NCBI GenBank assembly: GCA_025738555.1
Contig: JAOVFP010000002.1
Span: 744,001 to 808,000, forward strand
Reading direction: 5' to 3'
DNA from: Cyathus striatus
Lineage: Eukaryota > Basidiomycota > Agaricomycetes > Agaricales > Nidulariaceae
Length of the DNA stretch: 64,000 nucleotides
Of this stretch, positions 36,785 to 47,225 are shown piece by piece; positions within the stretch are counted from its first letter, which is position 1, and every line of letters begins with the position of its first letter. The notes beneath the pieces were generated by a model. The model was not told where the DNA came from. It saw nothing but the letters and a program-made list of their open reading frames with translations, and searched no databases. Both the position numbers and the translations under genes were made by a program.

Positions 36785-39700
36785 ATTCAGAAGACAAAAA
36801 TCAGAGACACATTTACTGGTGTGGCTAGACTGCTTAGAATTCTCAAATGATCAAATGAAGAGCATAATTGATAAGATAAATAGCTTATGTATCCTGTAGT
36901 ATATTCATTACAATTTTTCTGTAAAGTTGAAGGTAGAAATATGTAGGCATACCTTTATAAAATGACATTTCACATAAATTGGTTTCCAAGGGGGTATATG
37001 GACTAAGAAGCTTTGAAATGTATATATCCTTGCAGAAAGGGTATGACAACAGGAGTTCAAAGGGTAATTTGGCACAGAGAACTGCAATTAGAGTTTATTA
37101 GTGATGTACCCAAAGGAATAAGTTTGAATGGAAGGGGTACAAGGTCAAGAGTAGGGGGATGTCTTTCAATCGAATACATGTGAATCCCATTCACATTAAG
37201 CTCGAGTACTCTCAGGAACAAAAGGTGAATTAACACGATTTAGAGATACCATTCAGTATATCAAATTCCTCCTGCATAATGTCGGAATTATATCGGTACA
37301 TAAAAAAGCAGTTATATTTTATAGAAGTGGTGAGCCACACCAACCAATAATTAATTCAGAGGCTCATCACAGTAAGGGAACAAGTCAAACTAAGTGACCG
37401 GAATCAAAGGGATATGACATGCGCATAGCGCGACAGTTATACAAAGATCACAGCACACGTAAATATTCACCAGTAATAGATATGAAAGAGAGTGAAATAT
37501 GTACTACCAAGGTCTGAATCAGGCAAATGCAGTGAAAAATGTAACTTAGTGGCTGAACCTGATGGAAGAGGTAAAGGAGGTATTTCGGCGATGACATTCG
37601 TTACAACGTGCCCAACCAGGCTATGTATTTACTGTGTATCCTAGCTAGTATGACCCTCGATGCACAGGGGACGTTCCCTGACTCCTGAGCCGTCAGTAGA
37701 ACAAGTACAACGACCTTCAGGGGAATAACATTTCGATGCGCGAGACAGTAAAATGGGATGTCACCTATGCAGGACGGCTCGAGATGGTAAGGTTACTATG
37801 CGAAGACATTACCGGCGTAGGGGTCAATATCGAGTTGGAACAGGCAAGATGTAATGTGACCGACCCCTGAAAATAAGTACGACAGGCTCCTCTGGCTGTT
37901 GTAGCCTTTGGCCTTTGGAAGAGAACTACAACCCTCACCCTGGCAGCCTGCTAAATTCGAGATGACTACAGTCAACCTTCAAAATGGCACGTCAGAGATT
38001 CTCGAACAGAGGGTGATAGTACATGCCCCATGCCCATAGGCAATCACTCGTAAAAGGGATCAATGTGTGAGGTGGAGTATGCTCGTGGTGCTAGTAGGTT
38101 GGAGGAATACTACCCATCCCCGATGCAAGTTGAGGAGGGGTTTCGTAGGTCGACCAATAGTGACCCAGAACTCTAAGGCAGGATTGAGGCTCAGCATGTA
38201 CACATAGGTCGTAAGTTGGACATGGACGACCTGACCATAGTCATAGGAGAGCCGCAAATATGATCAACATTAAGATCGAGAAAACACCTCGGAGATGGGT
38301 TATTAGGACAGCATCAGCGTGCAGAGTTGACACAACGAAAGCGAGCGTATAATAATGGTTCCGAGCTTCAGCTCTATATCGTATCTCGGATAGGTGTTGT
38401 TGAGCTCGTTCGAAGTTGATGATGTGGCGACTGGGGCTGACGCTTCACGAACTACTACTTCACGTTCTTTCTCTTTGTGGCATGATGGATGCACAGCCAG
38501 TAGTAAGCACACTAGGGCGACCAAGGCAGAGTGAAGACGTAGAGGAGCCCCCGATGCCAGCTGGATGAGGTGGAGAAACATGGATAGGGAATTCAGGGGA
38601 GCACCTGCGTCTAGCTATCGACAACATGAGCATCATGAATACGTAGAGGGGGGGTGGACGTACGGTTACAACTTCAGCTTCAACACCACTCGCTCGTGAG
38701 TCACATCCTCAACTCGATTCCATTATGCATCAATGCCCGAGGCCAGTAAAACGTATACCTGTTGCAACCCTCTTCTGTTAGGGATACCACATATTCAAGT
38801 ATATCGACAGCGGCGTAACTAGGCAGTTGCAGGTAGATTGTAAGTGTCCTTTACAGGTTCGAGGTTGATGACGTGGCAACGGTCGAACGAGCAAGCTGAC
38901 AGGAACTAGTGCTTCGTGTTCTCATCTTCTTCGTGGCATAGCGGATGCACATTAGTAGTAAGTACAATGGGGTGATCAAGGGAGAGGAAGAAGACGCAAG
39001 GAGTCCCCCGATGCCAGCGGGATGAGGTGGAGAAACACGAATGGGGAGTCCAGGGGAGCACCTGTATCTAGCTGTCGATAACATGAGTATGATGAATGCG
39101 TAGAGGGGAAGTGGACGCACGCTTACAACCGAGTAACGTCCTCAACTCGATACTATCATGGACCAACGCCCGAGGCCCGCTGTCACATACTAGAGATAAG
39201 GCGTACGTTCCTTCACGGTTCTCGGTGAGGCCTGTACGACGTACGCCAGTTGCAGCCCTCTACGCGCTACGTGTTCCTTTCAGACCACCTGTGCTATGTG
39301 CAATGGTGATGAACAGAACGGGGAATGCTTGACGTGAGGAGAGGGGCTAACTGGAAGTATGGAAGGAATCTACCGTGAGGTGAGGATGGGTCAACGTAAC
39401 AAAATGTAAAGAAGTAAGATGGACGAACGGTGTCGCGTGTTTGACCCAACCCTGACCGACCTGATACCAGCAAATTTCTACACTCGAGCTCTGATCACTG
39501 GGATCCTGTCCTTTGCAAAGGGTGTCTCTGCGTACAGCATAGACCTGACGAAAGCCAGCGCATATGAATAGTTCCCAACTCCAGCTCCATATGGTATCTC
39601 AGATACGTGTCCTTGTGCTCGTTCGAGGTCGATGATGTGGCAACTGACAAGCTAAGCTTGAGAGGGCATGCCAGCGGGCTGAAGCTGCGGGACCTAGGGC

Positions 39701-41747
39701 TTCGTGTTCTCGCCTTCTTTGTGGCATGACGGATGTACAGCCGGTAGTAACATCAAGGCGGAGGAGGACATAGGGGAACCCGGATGCCAGCTGGATGAGG
39801 CGGAGAATCACGGATGGGAAGTTCAGGGGAGCATCAGTGTCCAGCTGTTGTTAACATGAGCAGGATGAATGCATAGAGGGGAAGTAGACGTACGTATAAA
39901 CTTCATCCCCCTCGCTCACGGGCACTCCTCCGCTCGACTCCACCATACACCAACGCCCGAGGCCTGCTGTCACGTACTAGAGGTAAGGTGTGCGTCCTTT
40001 CGTGGCCCTTGGTGAGACCTGCACGATGTACGCCAGCTGCAACCTTCGAAGCGCTGTGTTCCTCTCAGACTACATGTGCTTAGAACAGTGTTGAAGAACA
40101 CGACAGTGGAAGGTGGAAGGGAGGAGAGGTCTAGTAGTTAACTGGAAGTACGGAAATAAATCTACTGTGAGGATGAGCCAACGTAATGAGATGTGAAGAG
40201 GGGAGAGGAACGTACGGTGTTGATTGATCCGACCCATACCTGAACAACTGGATACAAGCAAACCCCCACACTCGAGCTCTGACGAAGGGCATTCAACTAT
40301 GAGATTCTCCATAAGGTGTCCAAAGTTACCATTAACGGGCCGTTGAGACGCCGAGCCCGGTTTCCAAGTAGGAGACCGATGAGTTTGTAGTCCCCTGTTA
40401 CATCTCGATTGGATCTGAAGATCACGCTAACCTCAAATGTATTGTCACGTGATCGGTTTGCTCATAAAATACAACCTCTGGGACTTATCTGTCATCCGCT
40501 ATTACAGGAAAGTTACTAGTAGGGAGAGGTCTATTAAGATTACTGTCAAGCAGCGTGAGCAACAGTGCTATGATATTAGGGGAATTCAAACCTGGCGATA
40601 CACGATACGCTATAGTGGTTTCGGAACGAGCGGCGATCAGTGCGGAGTTCGTAACGTTCGGATCGTACTTACAAGAACCACTTCCCTTCACCTACGAAAA
40701 TATATAATGTATTGGATAGAATGTTTAAATATATCATTATATTCCCAACCTCCAAATTTTTAACGAGATTTTAAAGTGGAAAAGAGTAAAACATAGAAAA
40801 TGTTTACGTTAGAACTCTCCGTTTGAATTCCTAATCACGTTTTCGGAAAGATTGTAGCGACTGGTCCGCGGCAACAGGTAGTAACACTACAAAGTAGCCA
40901 TATTTGAACCCCCCTACTTACGGTATATCTAGACATGTCGTCCATTTTGTACTAGCGGCTTCGGATAAGCAGCGACGTCGAGATAAGAATCCAGTTGAAC
41001 TACACAGCTATTCTAGCGCGCGAAACAATATTCCATGGAGGAAAGCAAGAACACCGATAAAAACGTAGGAGCGCTGGGAAAATGTGTTGTGCTGCGGAGA
41101 TTGAACATGGTACTTGCGCATGGTAATTTAGGGCTACTGTATGATCCAATCGCATAGGTTCTCCGTAGGGCTGAAATTGTGCCAGTCGCCTGTGTAACTG
41201 CGAAATGGACTCACAATATCAATTCTCTAATATATGTGACCTTTATGTATCCGCGCATATCGATCACCTATAGCCTATCGCTCATTTTTAACTTTTCGAC
41301 GCTGGCGTCTATCCTTCCATCCTTGTCCACTGACACCGGGAAAATGAAACCACACTTTTCCATATCTGCTTCATTAGCGGGTTCTTTGTAATTAAAATCA
41401 TGGTATTATTGGCAATCATGGGAAAGGGCTCCCTCCGAAATTAACAAACTATTCCAGATTCGTATTTGCTTCTATTACATCAGATATATCTTTCTAAATA
41501 TACTAAAGATATGATGTCAACAATCACCGCCTGCTTCCTTTTACAACAATATTCATACTTGGCCGCGCATGCGCTCCATAATTCACCATCTGCAGCCGGA
41601 ACAGCGTTCCCATGGCGAAGTGTGCGTGTCAAGAAACTAAACTATAAAGCTTTGTTAGCATTGTTGTAAAAGGTCAATCGAAACCTCCCCTTGATTACAC
41701 GGAGCACCAGCACGAGTCTCTGTCTGCACACATTACAAGCAACAATT
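36785..41747. other. CpG-retaining intergenic block upstream of the NLR-like gene
   Basis: From about 37130 to 41850 CG dinucleotides are common, unlike the DNA on both sides. No frame matches a family I recognise, including the 108-codon plus frame at 40437-40763. It contains the ~775-bp tandem duplication listed next. The last part (41640-41747) is the likely promoter: a TATA-like CTATAAAGC at about 41641 lies about 105 bp before the start codon. Confidence 0.5.
38290..40295. repeat. Tandem segmental repeat, ~775-bp unit, about 2.6 copies
   Basis: GATGCCAGC(T/G)GGATGAGG marks three copies at 38553, 39010 and 39783. Around each, the order is the same: CAGCTCYATATCGTATCTC-like word, GTTCGARGTYGATGATGTGG, CTTTGTGGCATGA, the marker, then GTCGATAACATGAG and CGAGGCC. 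Copies two and three continue into a shared ~330-bp segment (39160-39500 and 39960-40290) containing ACTCGAGCTCTGA. The first copy lacks it. The minus strand of the marker region can encode a hydrophobic stretch in each copy, but frames are not conserved, so I do not call a gene. Confidence 0.75.
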
Positions 41748-44735
41748 ATGCCACTCGATAGTGCCCATCATTTCACCATGGAGAATGCCAATTTAACCGA
41801 AACGATGATAGTCGGCACTCAGGTATGCTACTACACATCCGACGATTTTTATGCTAACATTAATCTTCTGTAATTAACTTTTCACAGATTAATAACCATA
41901 ATCATATGACCACCCAAGCAAGGAGTAAATCACACTCCCCCATTAGAAGCACACCACCCAGCACCTCTATAAAATTCACTGGGCAAGAAGAATATCTCCA
42001 AAAATTGCATGAGCAATTTGATAAAAATGATGCCTCTGGTCAAAAGATGTTTCTTCTGTATGGAATGGGAGGTATTGGAAAAACACAAATCTGTTTAAAA
42101 TTCAAAGATGAGGTTTCTGACTAGTAGGTATCACTCCTATAGTTCTAATATTAAGACTCTCACAAAATTTTACAGTTACTCATATATCTTTTGGATTGAT
42201 GCAACTTCTGAAAACACTGCTGATCAAAGTTTCAAGGATATTTATAAAACTTATGCCACTGCTATGCTCTCTGGGGTTTCTTACTCTGCTTCTATGGTTA
42301 TACAGTGGATTGCAAACCTTGAAACTCAATGGCTTATGGTTTTTGACAATGCTGATGACTCACCAGAAATAGTTGAAAATTTTATTCCATCTGGAGATAT
42401 GGGCAACATCCTGATAACAAGCAGAAATCCAGAACATAAAAGAATTACTTCTCCCAGAAACTCAGCAGAAGTGTTAGTAATGAGTGAAACAACAGCTGTT
42501 GAATTACTTCTAAAAGCTTGTGGTTTAAATAAAAATTCTGAGAAATGTTATAAAGTGGCTGCAGAAATCTGTTCAATATTATATTATCTTCCATTGGCTA
42601 TTGATCAAGCTGGCTCATATATCAGTGCTGGAAACTGCAGCATTGACAAATACATATCATTGTATGATAAATATAGGTCTAAACTAATGACCAATAAAAA
42701 CTTCAGAGGGGCATCAAAGTATAACAAGACAGTGTATGGAACATGGCAAATATCATTTGAAAAAATACTAGAAATGGCCAATAATGAAGAGGATGAAGAA
42801 AATGCTATGGCAGCCAAATATGCTATAAAGCTGATAAAAATTTGTGCCTTTCTACATCATGAAAATATTTCTGATAAAATTTTTAAAAGAGCTGCAAAGT
42901 ATTACTCAGCTCATATAGAGAGATATAGTGGTATTGCTCATCCTGTATTTCTTCCATCTATTGAGACAGCTCTTCTCAATCTTGATGAATCTAATCATTG
43001 GAATGAAGTACAATACAGAGGAAGTGTTACAATTCTATCATCATTCTCATTGATAAAAAGAATTGTGAATGAGGAAAAATTTGGATTGCATCCCTTAGTG
43101 CAATCATGGTGCAAAGACCAGCAAGTTTTGGAAGAGAGGCTTGTATGGGGTCAGAATACAAGAGGAATGCTATTGAGCTCTGTTTCATATAGAGATAAGT
43201 CAGCTGAGTATAGCTATCAAAATTCTATTCAGCTTCACCTTCTTAAAAATTTGTCAACTGAAGATCTTAATAATTTGGTATATCATCATGATATTTATGA
43301 AATTTCAGCAAATGTATTAAGAAATAATGGAAAATATGACTTAGAACAAAAATTAAGACTTACAATATTGAAGAAAAATATATATATATATGACAAAGAT
43401 CATATAGATATACTGACAAGTATGGCAAATTTGGCAATCACATATGGAAATCTTGGGAAATTTAGAGATGCTGAAAAACTGGATGTTGATGTGCTGGAGA
43501 TGAGAACCAGAATCCTGGGAAAAGAGCACCCAGATACACTGAGAAGTATGGGTCACTTAGCAATGACATATGGAAATCTTGGCAAAAATATGGAAGCTGA
43601 AATTCTGCAAATCCAAGGACTGGAGATGAGTACCAGAGTTCTGGGAAAGGAACACCTAGGTACACTGACGTGTATGAGCAACCTGGCATATACATACAGA
43701 AAACTTGGCAAATTTGTGAAAGCTAAAGTACTGCAAATTAAGGTGCTGAAGATGAGAAGCAAAATTCTAGGAAAAGACCACCCAGATACACTGATAAGTA
43801 TGGGTAACCTGGCATACACATACAGAAAAGTTGGCAAATTTTTGAAAGCTAAAATGCTGCAAATTCAGGTGCTGGAAATGAGTACCAGAGTTCTTGGAAA
43901 AGAGCATCCACATACTCTGACAAGTATGGGTAACCTGGCATACACATACAGAAAACTTGGCACATTTGTGGAAGCTGAAATGCTGCAAATTAAAGTACTA
44001 GAAATGAGTACCAGAGTTCTTGGAAAAGAGCATCCACATACTCTGACAAGTATGGGTAACCTGGCATACACATACAGAAAACTTGGCACATTTGTGGAAG
44101 CTGAAATGCTGCAAATTAAAGTACTAGAAATGAGTACCAGAGTTCTTGGAAAAGAGCATCCAGATACATTGACAAGTATGGCTAACTTGGCAATGACATA
44201 TGAAGACCTTGGTAAATTTATAAAAGCTGAAGAGCTACAAATTCAGGTACTAGAGATGAGGGCCAAAGTACTGGGGAAAGAGCACCCAGATACACTGATA
44301 AGTATGGGTAACCTGGCATACACATACAGTAAACTTGGAAAATTTGTGAAAGCTAAAATGCTGCAAATTCAGGTGCTGGAAATGAGTACCAGAGTTCTTG
44401 GAAAAGAGCATCCAAATACACTGAGAAGTATGGATTACCTGGCATACACATACAGAAAAGTTGGAAAATTTACAGAAGCTGAAATGATGCAAATTCAGGT
44501 GCTGGAGATAAGAACCAGAGTTCTTGGAAAAGAGCATCCAGATACATTGACAAGTATGGCTAACTTGACAATGGCATATGAAGAAGAGAACACTACTTTT
44601 CTTTTTATATTTGCCTTTTCTGCTCTTCTGTCTATTTCTGGTCTGTTTCTGCATTCACCTTTCCATTTCATGATTTCCATTTTTGGGTTTATGCTTTCCT
44701 TCTGGCTATCTGTTTTTATTTTTACTTCACTTTGA
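41748..44735 (+). CDS. NB-ARC-TPR protein (fungal NLR-like receptor), three exons
   Basis: Exons 41748-41822, 41888-42123 and 42176-44735 join in frame to 956 codons plus stop (GT-AG introns; the second donor is GTAGGT, leaving phase 2). Such proteins are ATP/dADP-switch receptors thought to act in non-self recognition and heterokaryon incompatibility; the ligand is unknown. Residues 1-55: short leader without a recognised effector domain. NB-ARC about 56-420: Walker A GMGGIGKT (84-91), kinase-2 LMVFDNADD (about 157-165), RNBS-B-like ILITSRN, GLPL-like YLPLAIDQAGSY (about 240), MHD-like LHPLVQSW (about 408). Residues about 511-906: nine to ten 42-residue TPR units with core [12 protein letters not shown]. 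The last unit breaks after ANLTMAYEE, and about 50 hydrophobic residues follow (FLFIFAFSALLSISGLFLH, later FMLSFWLSVFIFTSL), ending at TGA. Two neighbouring TPR units are identical in DNA (43875-44126). No internal stops, so the gene looks alive, but its end may be a truncation. Codons are almost free of CG from exon 2 on. Confidence 0.85.
43875..44126 (+). repeat. Perfect 126-bp tandem duplication (one TPR unit)
   Basis: 43875-44000 and 44001-44126 are identical base for base, and the next 36 bases are again identical. The unit is exactly 42 codons, so the duplication adds a complete repeat without changing frame. Other units in the array differ at many sites, so this copy is recent. Confidence 0.95.
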
Positions 44736-46111
44736 TACATCTTATTATGGACTCTTTCCCATGCTTACTATATATTCTATCAAGAAAAACCCCAGCTACT
44801 AGAAAAGCCAATTTCAGGGAATTTAAATGAATAAAAGCAGAAGACAGTGGGCTATGTGTAACTGATAGGGCTGAGGTCTCCAGTTGCCTCCCATAAATCA
44901 CAAAGAGATATATATAAAACTATTAAAACTTATACTCTACCTCAGTACTAAACTTAATCAATTTAAACAAATATTTTACATACTTTCCTTCATAAAAAAA
45001 ATGACATAAACCCAAGCCCAAAGTAACAGACAATGCTCCATGACTAAAAGAACAGTACTCAGTGTGGATGACAATGTACAGAGACAGGATGACAACTTGA
45101 CAAGTCTGTGTGATAACAGTACACTTGAAACTTGATTGTGTGTGGCATGTAAAGCATGAAGGGTGTAAGCATAGTGATGAAGAAATAACAAGTTATCAAG
45201 GAAGCAGCAAGCCAAGTGGGAGCACATCACACATCTACAGCAATACCATCCTGATTAGAAAATAAATGATGAATACCTGTTTGGGCACCCATTGTTACTA
45301 TTGATGACAGATAGGGAAAGGAGTGTTTAGCACAATGTAATGTAAATTATAATATGTATAATTCTACTCACACCACATATGCTCACTAAGAAGGTGCTTG
45401 GTAAGTAAGACTTGAATGCAAGGTGCCTTCAGGAAAAGTAAGGTAATTAATGGGGTTGGAGACTAACACTCAAGGTAGACATGTGGTTAGTGAACACTTT
45501 GATATGCATTCTTTAATTTCAGGCTTAATGCAGACTTAGGACTTCAACTCTCATTGCACTCTGAATCTCTGAGCTCACATAAATACTAGCACAAACTACT
45601 ATATGGTATTTCTTAGGGCACAGGAGACTGCCCTTGTTGAGGTTTAGAATACATACTGACAACATTAATTACTTCTGTTCTTCTTTTGTCTTATTTGGTA
45701 CTTTTTCACCTTTTTCCAGTATGTTGCACTCTCCCACAGTTATCATTGGACTCTCACTGAACTCTCACTAGACTATTGAGAGTTCAGTGAGAGTCTCACT
45801 ACACTATCAGTAGGGCACCTGAACTCTATCTGAACTCCACTGAACTCAAGTGCCTAAGCTGTACCTAGACTCTATTGTCACACATGTGTGAAAGTGTGAC
45901 ATGTTTGGAAAATGTTGGAAAAGCGTGACATGTTGGAATAAGTGTGATATGTGTGACACATTTGAAAAGTGTGACATATCATAGCCCATTGCACACAGAC
46001 CATTCACATGGTCATGTGACCACTTTGGTGCAGAGAGATCTTATGAAATGTTGTGTGGGAATTTGTAACAACAGAGTTAAATTTCAGAGACTGTACTGAG
46101 AGTCCAGTGAC
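44736..46111. other. Intergenic, no gene seen
   Basis: AT-rich and CpG-poor. GGGCTGAGGTCTCCAGTTGC at about 44868 resembles the core of the dispersed repeat at 57560-57685. 45885-45990 holds AAGTGTGACAT-type words like the 19-bp minisatellite at 20.5 kb. A strong hairpin lies at 45749-45795. No protein family recognised. Confidence 0.45.
45749..45795. repeat. Perfect 19-bp stem, 9-nt loop hairpin
   Basis: GACTCTCACTGAACTCTCA (45749-45767) pairs exactly with TGAGAGTTCAGTGAGAGTC (45777-45795), leaving a 9-nt loop. Words like ACTCTCACT recur at 46275-46450, where ATTCTCATTGG and CCAATGAGAAT form a second, shorter hairpin (about 46285-46330). This looks like local repeat growth, not a terminator. 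Confidence 0.85.
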
Positions 46112-46280
46112 TTACACCCCAGACAATAGTGAATTGGATCATGGTAAATATGGTACAACCTGATTTTTCACACCTTCCAAAAAAGGCTATTTTGTGCATT
46201 GGGGTGAGAACAATATTCTGAATATACTAAAATCTGTACCATATTTGCAATGATCCAATTTACCCTTGTCTGAGGTGTTA
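46112..46280. mobile_element. MITE-like element, 169 bp, 46-bp inverted ends
   Basis: TTACACCCCAGACAATAGTG (46112 on) and the complement of the segment ending GAGGTGTTA (46280) match over about 46 bases with some eight differences; both arms contain AATTGGATCAT and AAATATGGTACA. The middle has no coding capacity. It sits inside ACTCTCA-rich sequence, which resumes on both sides. Target duplication is not certain (perhaps TA or TTA). Confidence 0.65.
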
Positions 46281-46559
46281 TTCTCACTAAATTCTCATTG
46301 GACTCTCTGAGACTCTCGCCCAATGAGAATTAGGTGAGATTTTACTGAGATGAAAATTATACATTTTCTCACTGTAGTCTCAGTAAACTCTCAGTAAACT
46401 CTCACTACTCTCTCATTCTATCACTACATTCTCACTGGATTCTACTGAGACTGTGGGTCAGTGTAATGACCTTGAATAATGTTGAAACCTTTATAATTCA
46501 GACATTGGACAATAAATATCTACTATAATGTATACAGAATGCATTAATATATTGGAGGA

Positions 46560-46870
46560 AAGCTTAGCAAATTAATGAAAGGCAGAAGCATAGGAAATTG
46601 TAAGTGTGATGGCAGACAACAGAAAAGAGCATAGGAAATATTGAACATGAAGGTATGTAAGTGCAAATGTTAAGCGGAGGCATGGGAAATTATGAGTGGA
46701 GATATGGGTGACAATGAACAGAGTGTGGGAAACATTGAGTGTGAAAGTATGTAGGCGTGATATGTTAAGCGGAAGCGTGGGAAATTACGAGCGGAGGTGC
46801 ATGCAACAATGAGGATGCACAAATTAATGGGAAATGAGTAAATATTGAATTATAGGTGTGGGAAAGAATG
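46560..46870. repeat. ~101-bp tandem repeat (ATGTTAAGCGGA)
   Basis: ATGTTAAGCGGAGGCATGGG (about 46667) and ATGTTAAGCGGAAGCGTGGG (about 46768) begin two clear units; looser GGAAATT(G/A)T copies flank them. Members differ by CG/CA/TG changes, e.g. GGCATGGG against AGCGTGGG, again in the CpG decay pattern. Confidence 0.6.
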
Positions 46871-46919
46871 AGTGGAGGGGGGTGGGAAATAACACAAACT
46901 ACTGTATGTATTATTGTAA

Positions 46920-47225
46920 GATACTCCATACAATACAATTGTAGAACTTGCTTATTTTTCAAGTAAAAGTTAAGTTCCCTTGAGTAAAGTTAAGTTCTAT
47001 CGAGTGGAGTTGAGTTTCTCACTTATAATTTTTTCAAGTGTCAGTTGAGTGGAGTTAAGTTCCTCACTTACACTAAATTTGAGTGTCAGTTAAGTTACCA
47101 TCAAGTTACCTTTGAGTGATAAATGCCACTCAACTCCACTTGAATTTGAGTCAAGTTCCATTTGAGTTCTACTTAAGTTCCAGTCAAGTGTCTAACTTAA
47201 GTTCCTCAAGTTCCATAACAAAAAA
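46920..47225. repeat. Degenerate TTAAGTTCC / CTTGAGT repeat
   Basis: Many short copies of (G)TTAAGTTCC, GAGTGGAGTT and TTTGAGTGTCAGTTAAGT in both orientations. The words are the complement of those in the array at 16880-17285, so the two are probably one dispersed family. Confidence 0.65.

Noticed and set aside
40437..40763. 108-codon plus-strand frame in the CpG-rich block
   Set aside because: No start context, splice sites or family resemblance; Arg-rich composition is expected from CpG-rich non-coding DNA.
41748..42121. Treating the NB-ARC P-loop part (ending at a TAG near 42122) as a separate short gene
   Set aside because: A GTAGGT donor at 42124 and a TTTACAG acceptor at 42175 join it in frame to the rest of the NB-ARC domain, restoring the expected motif order.
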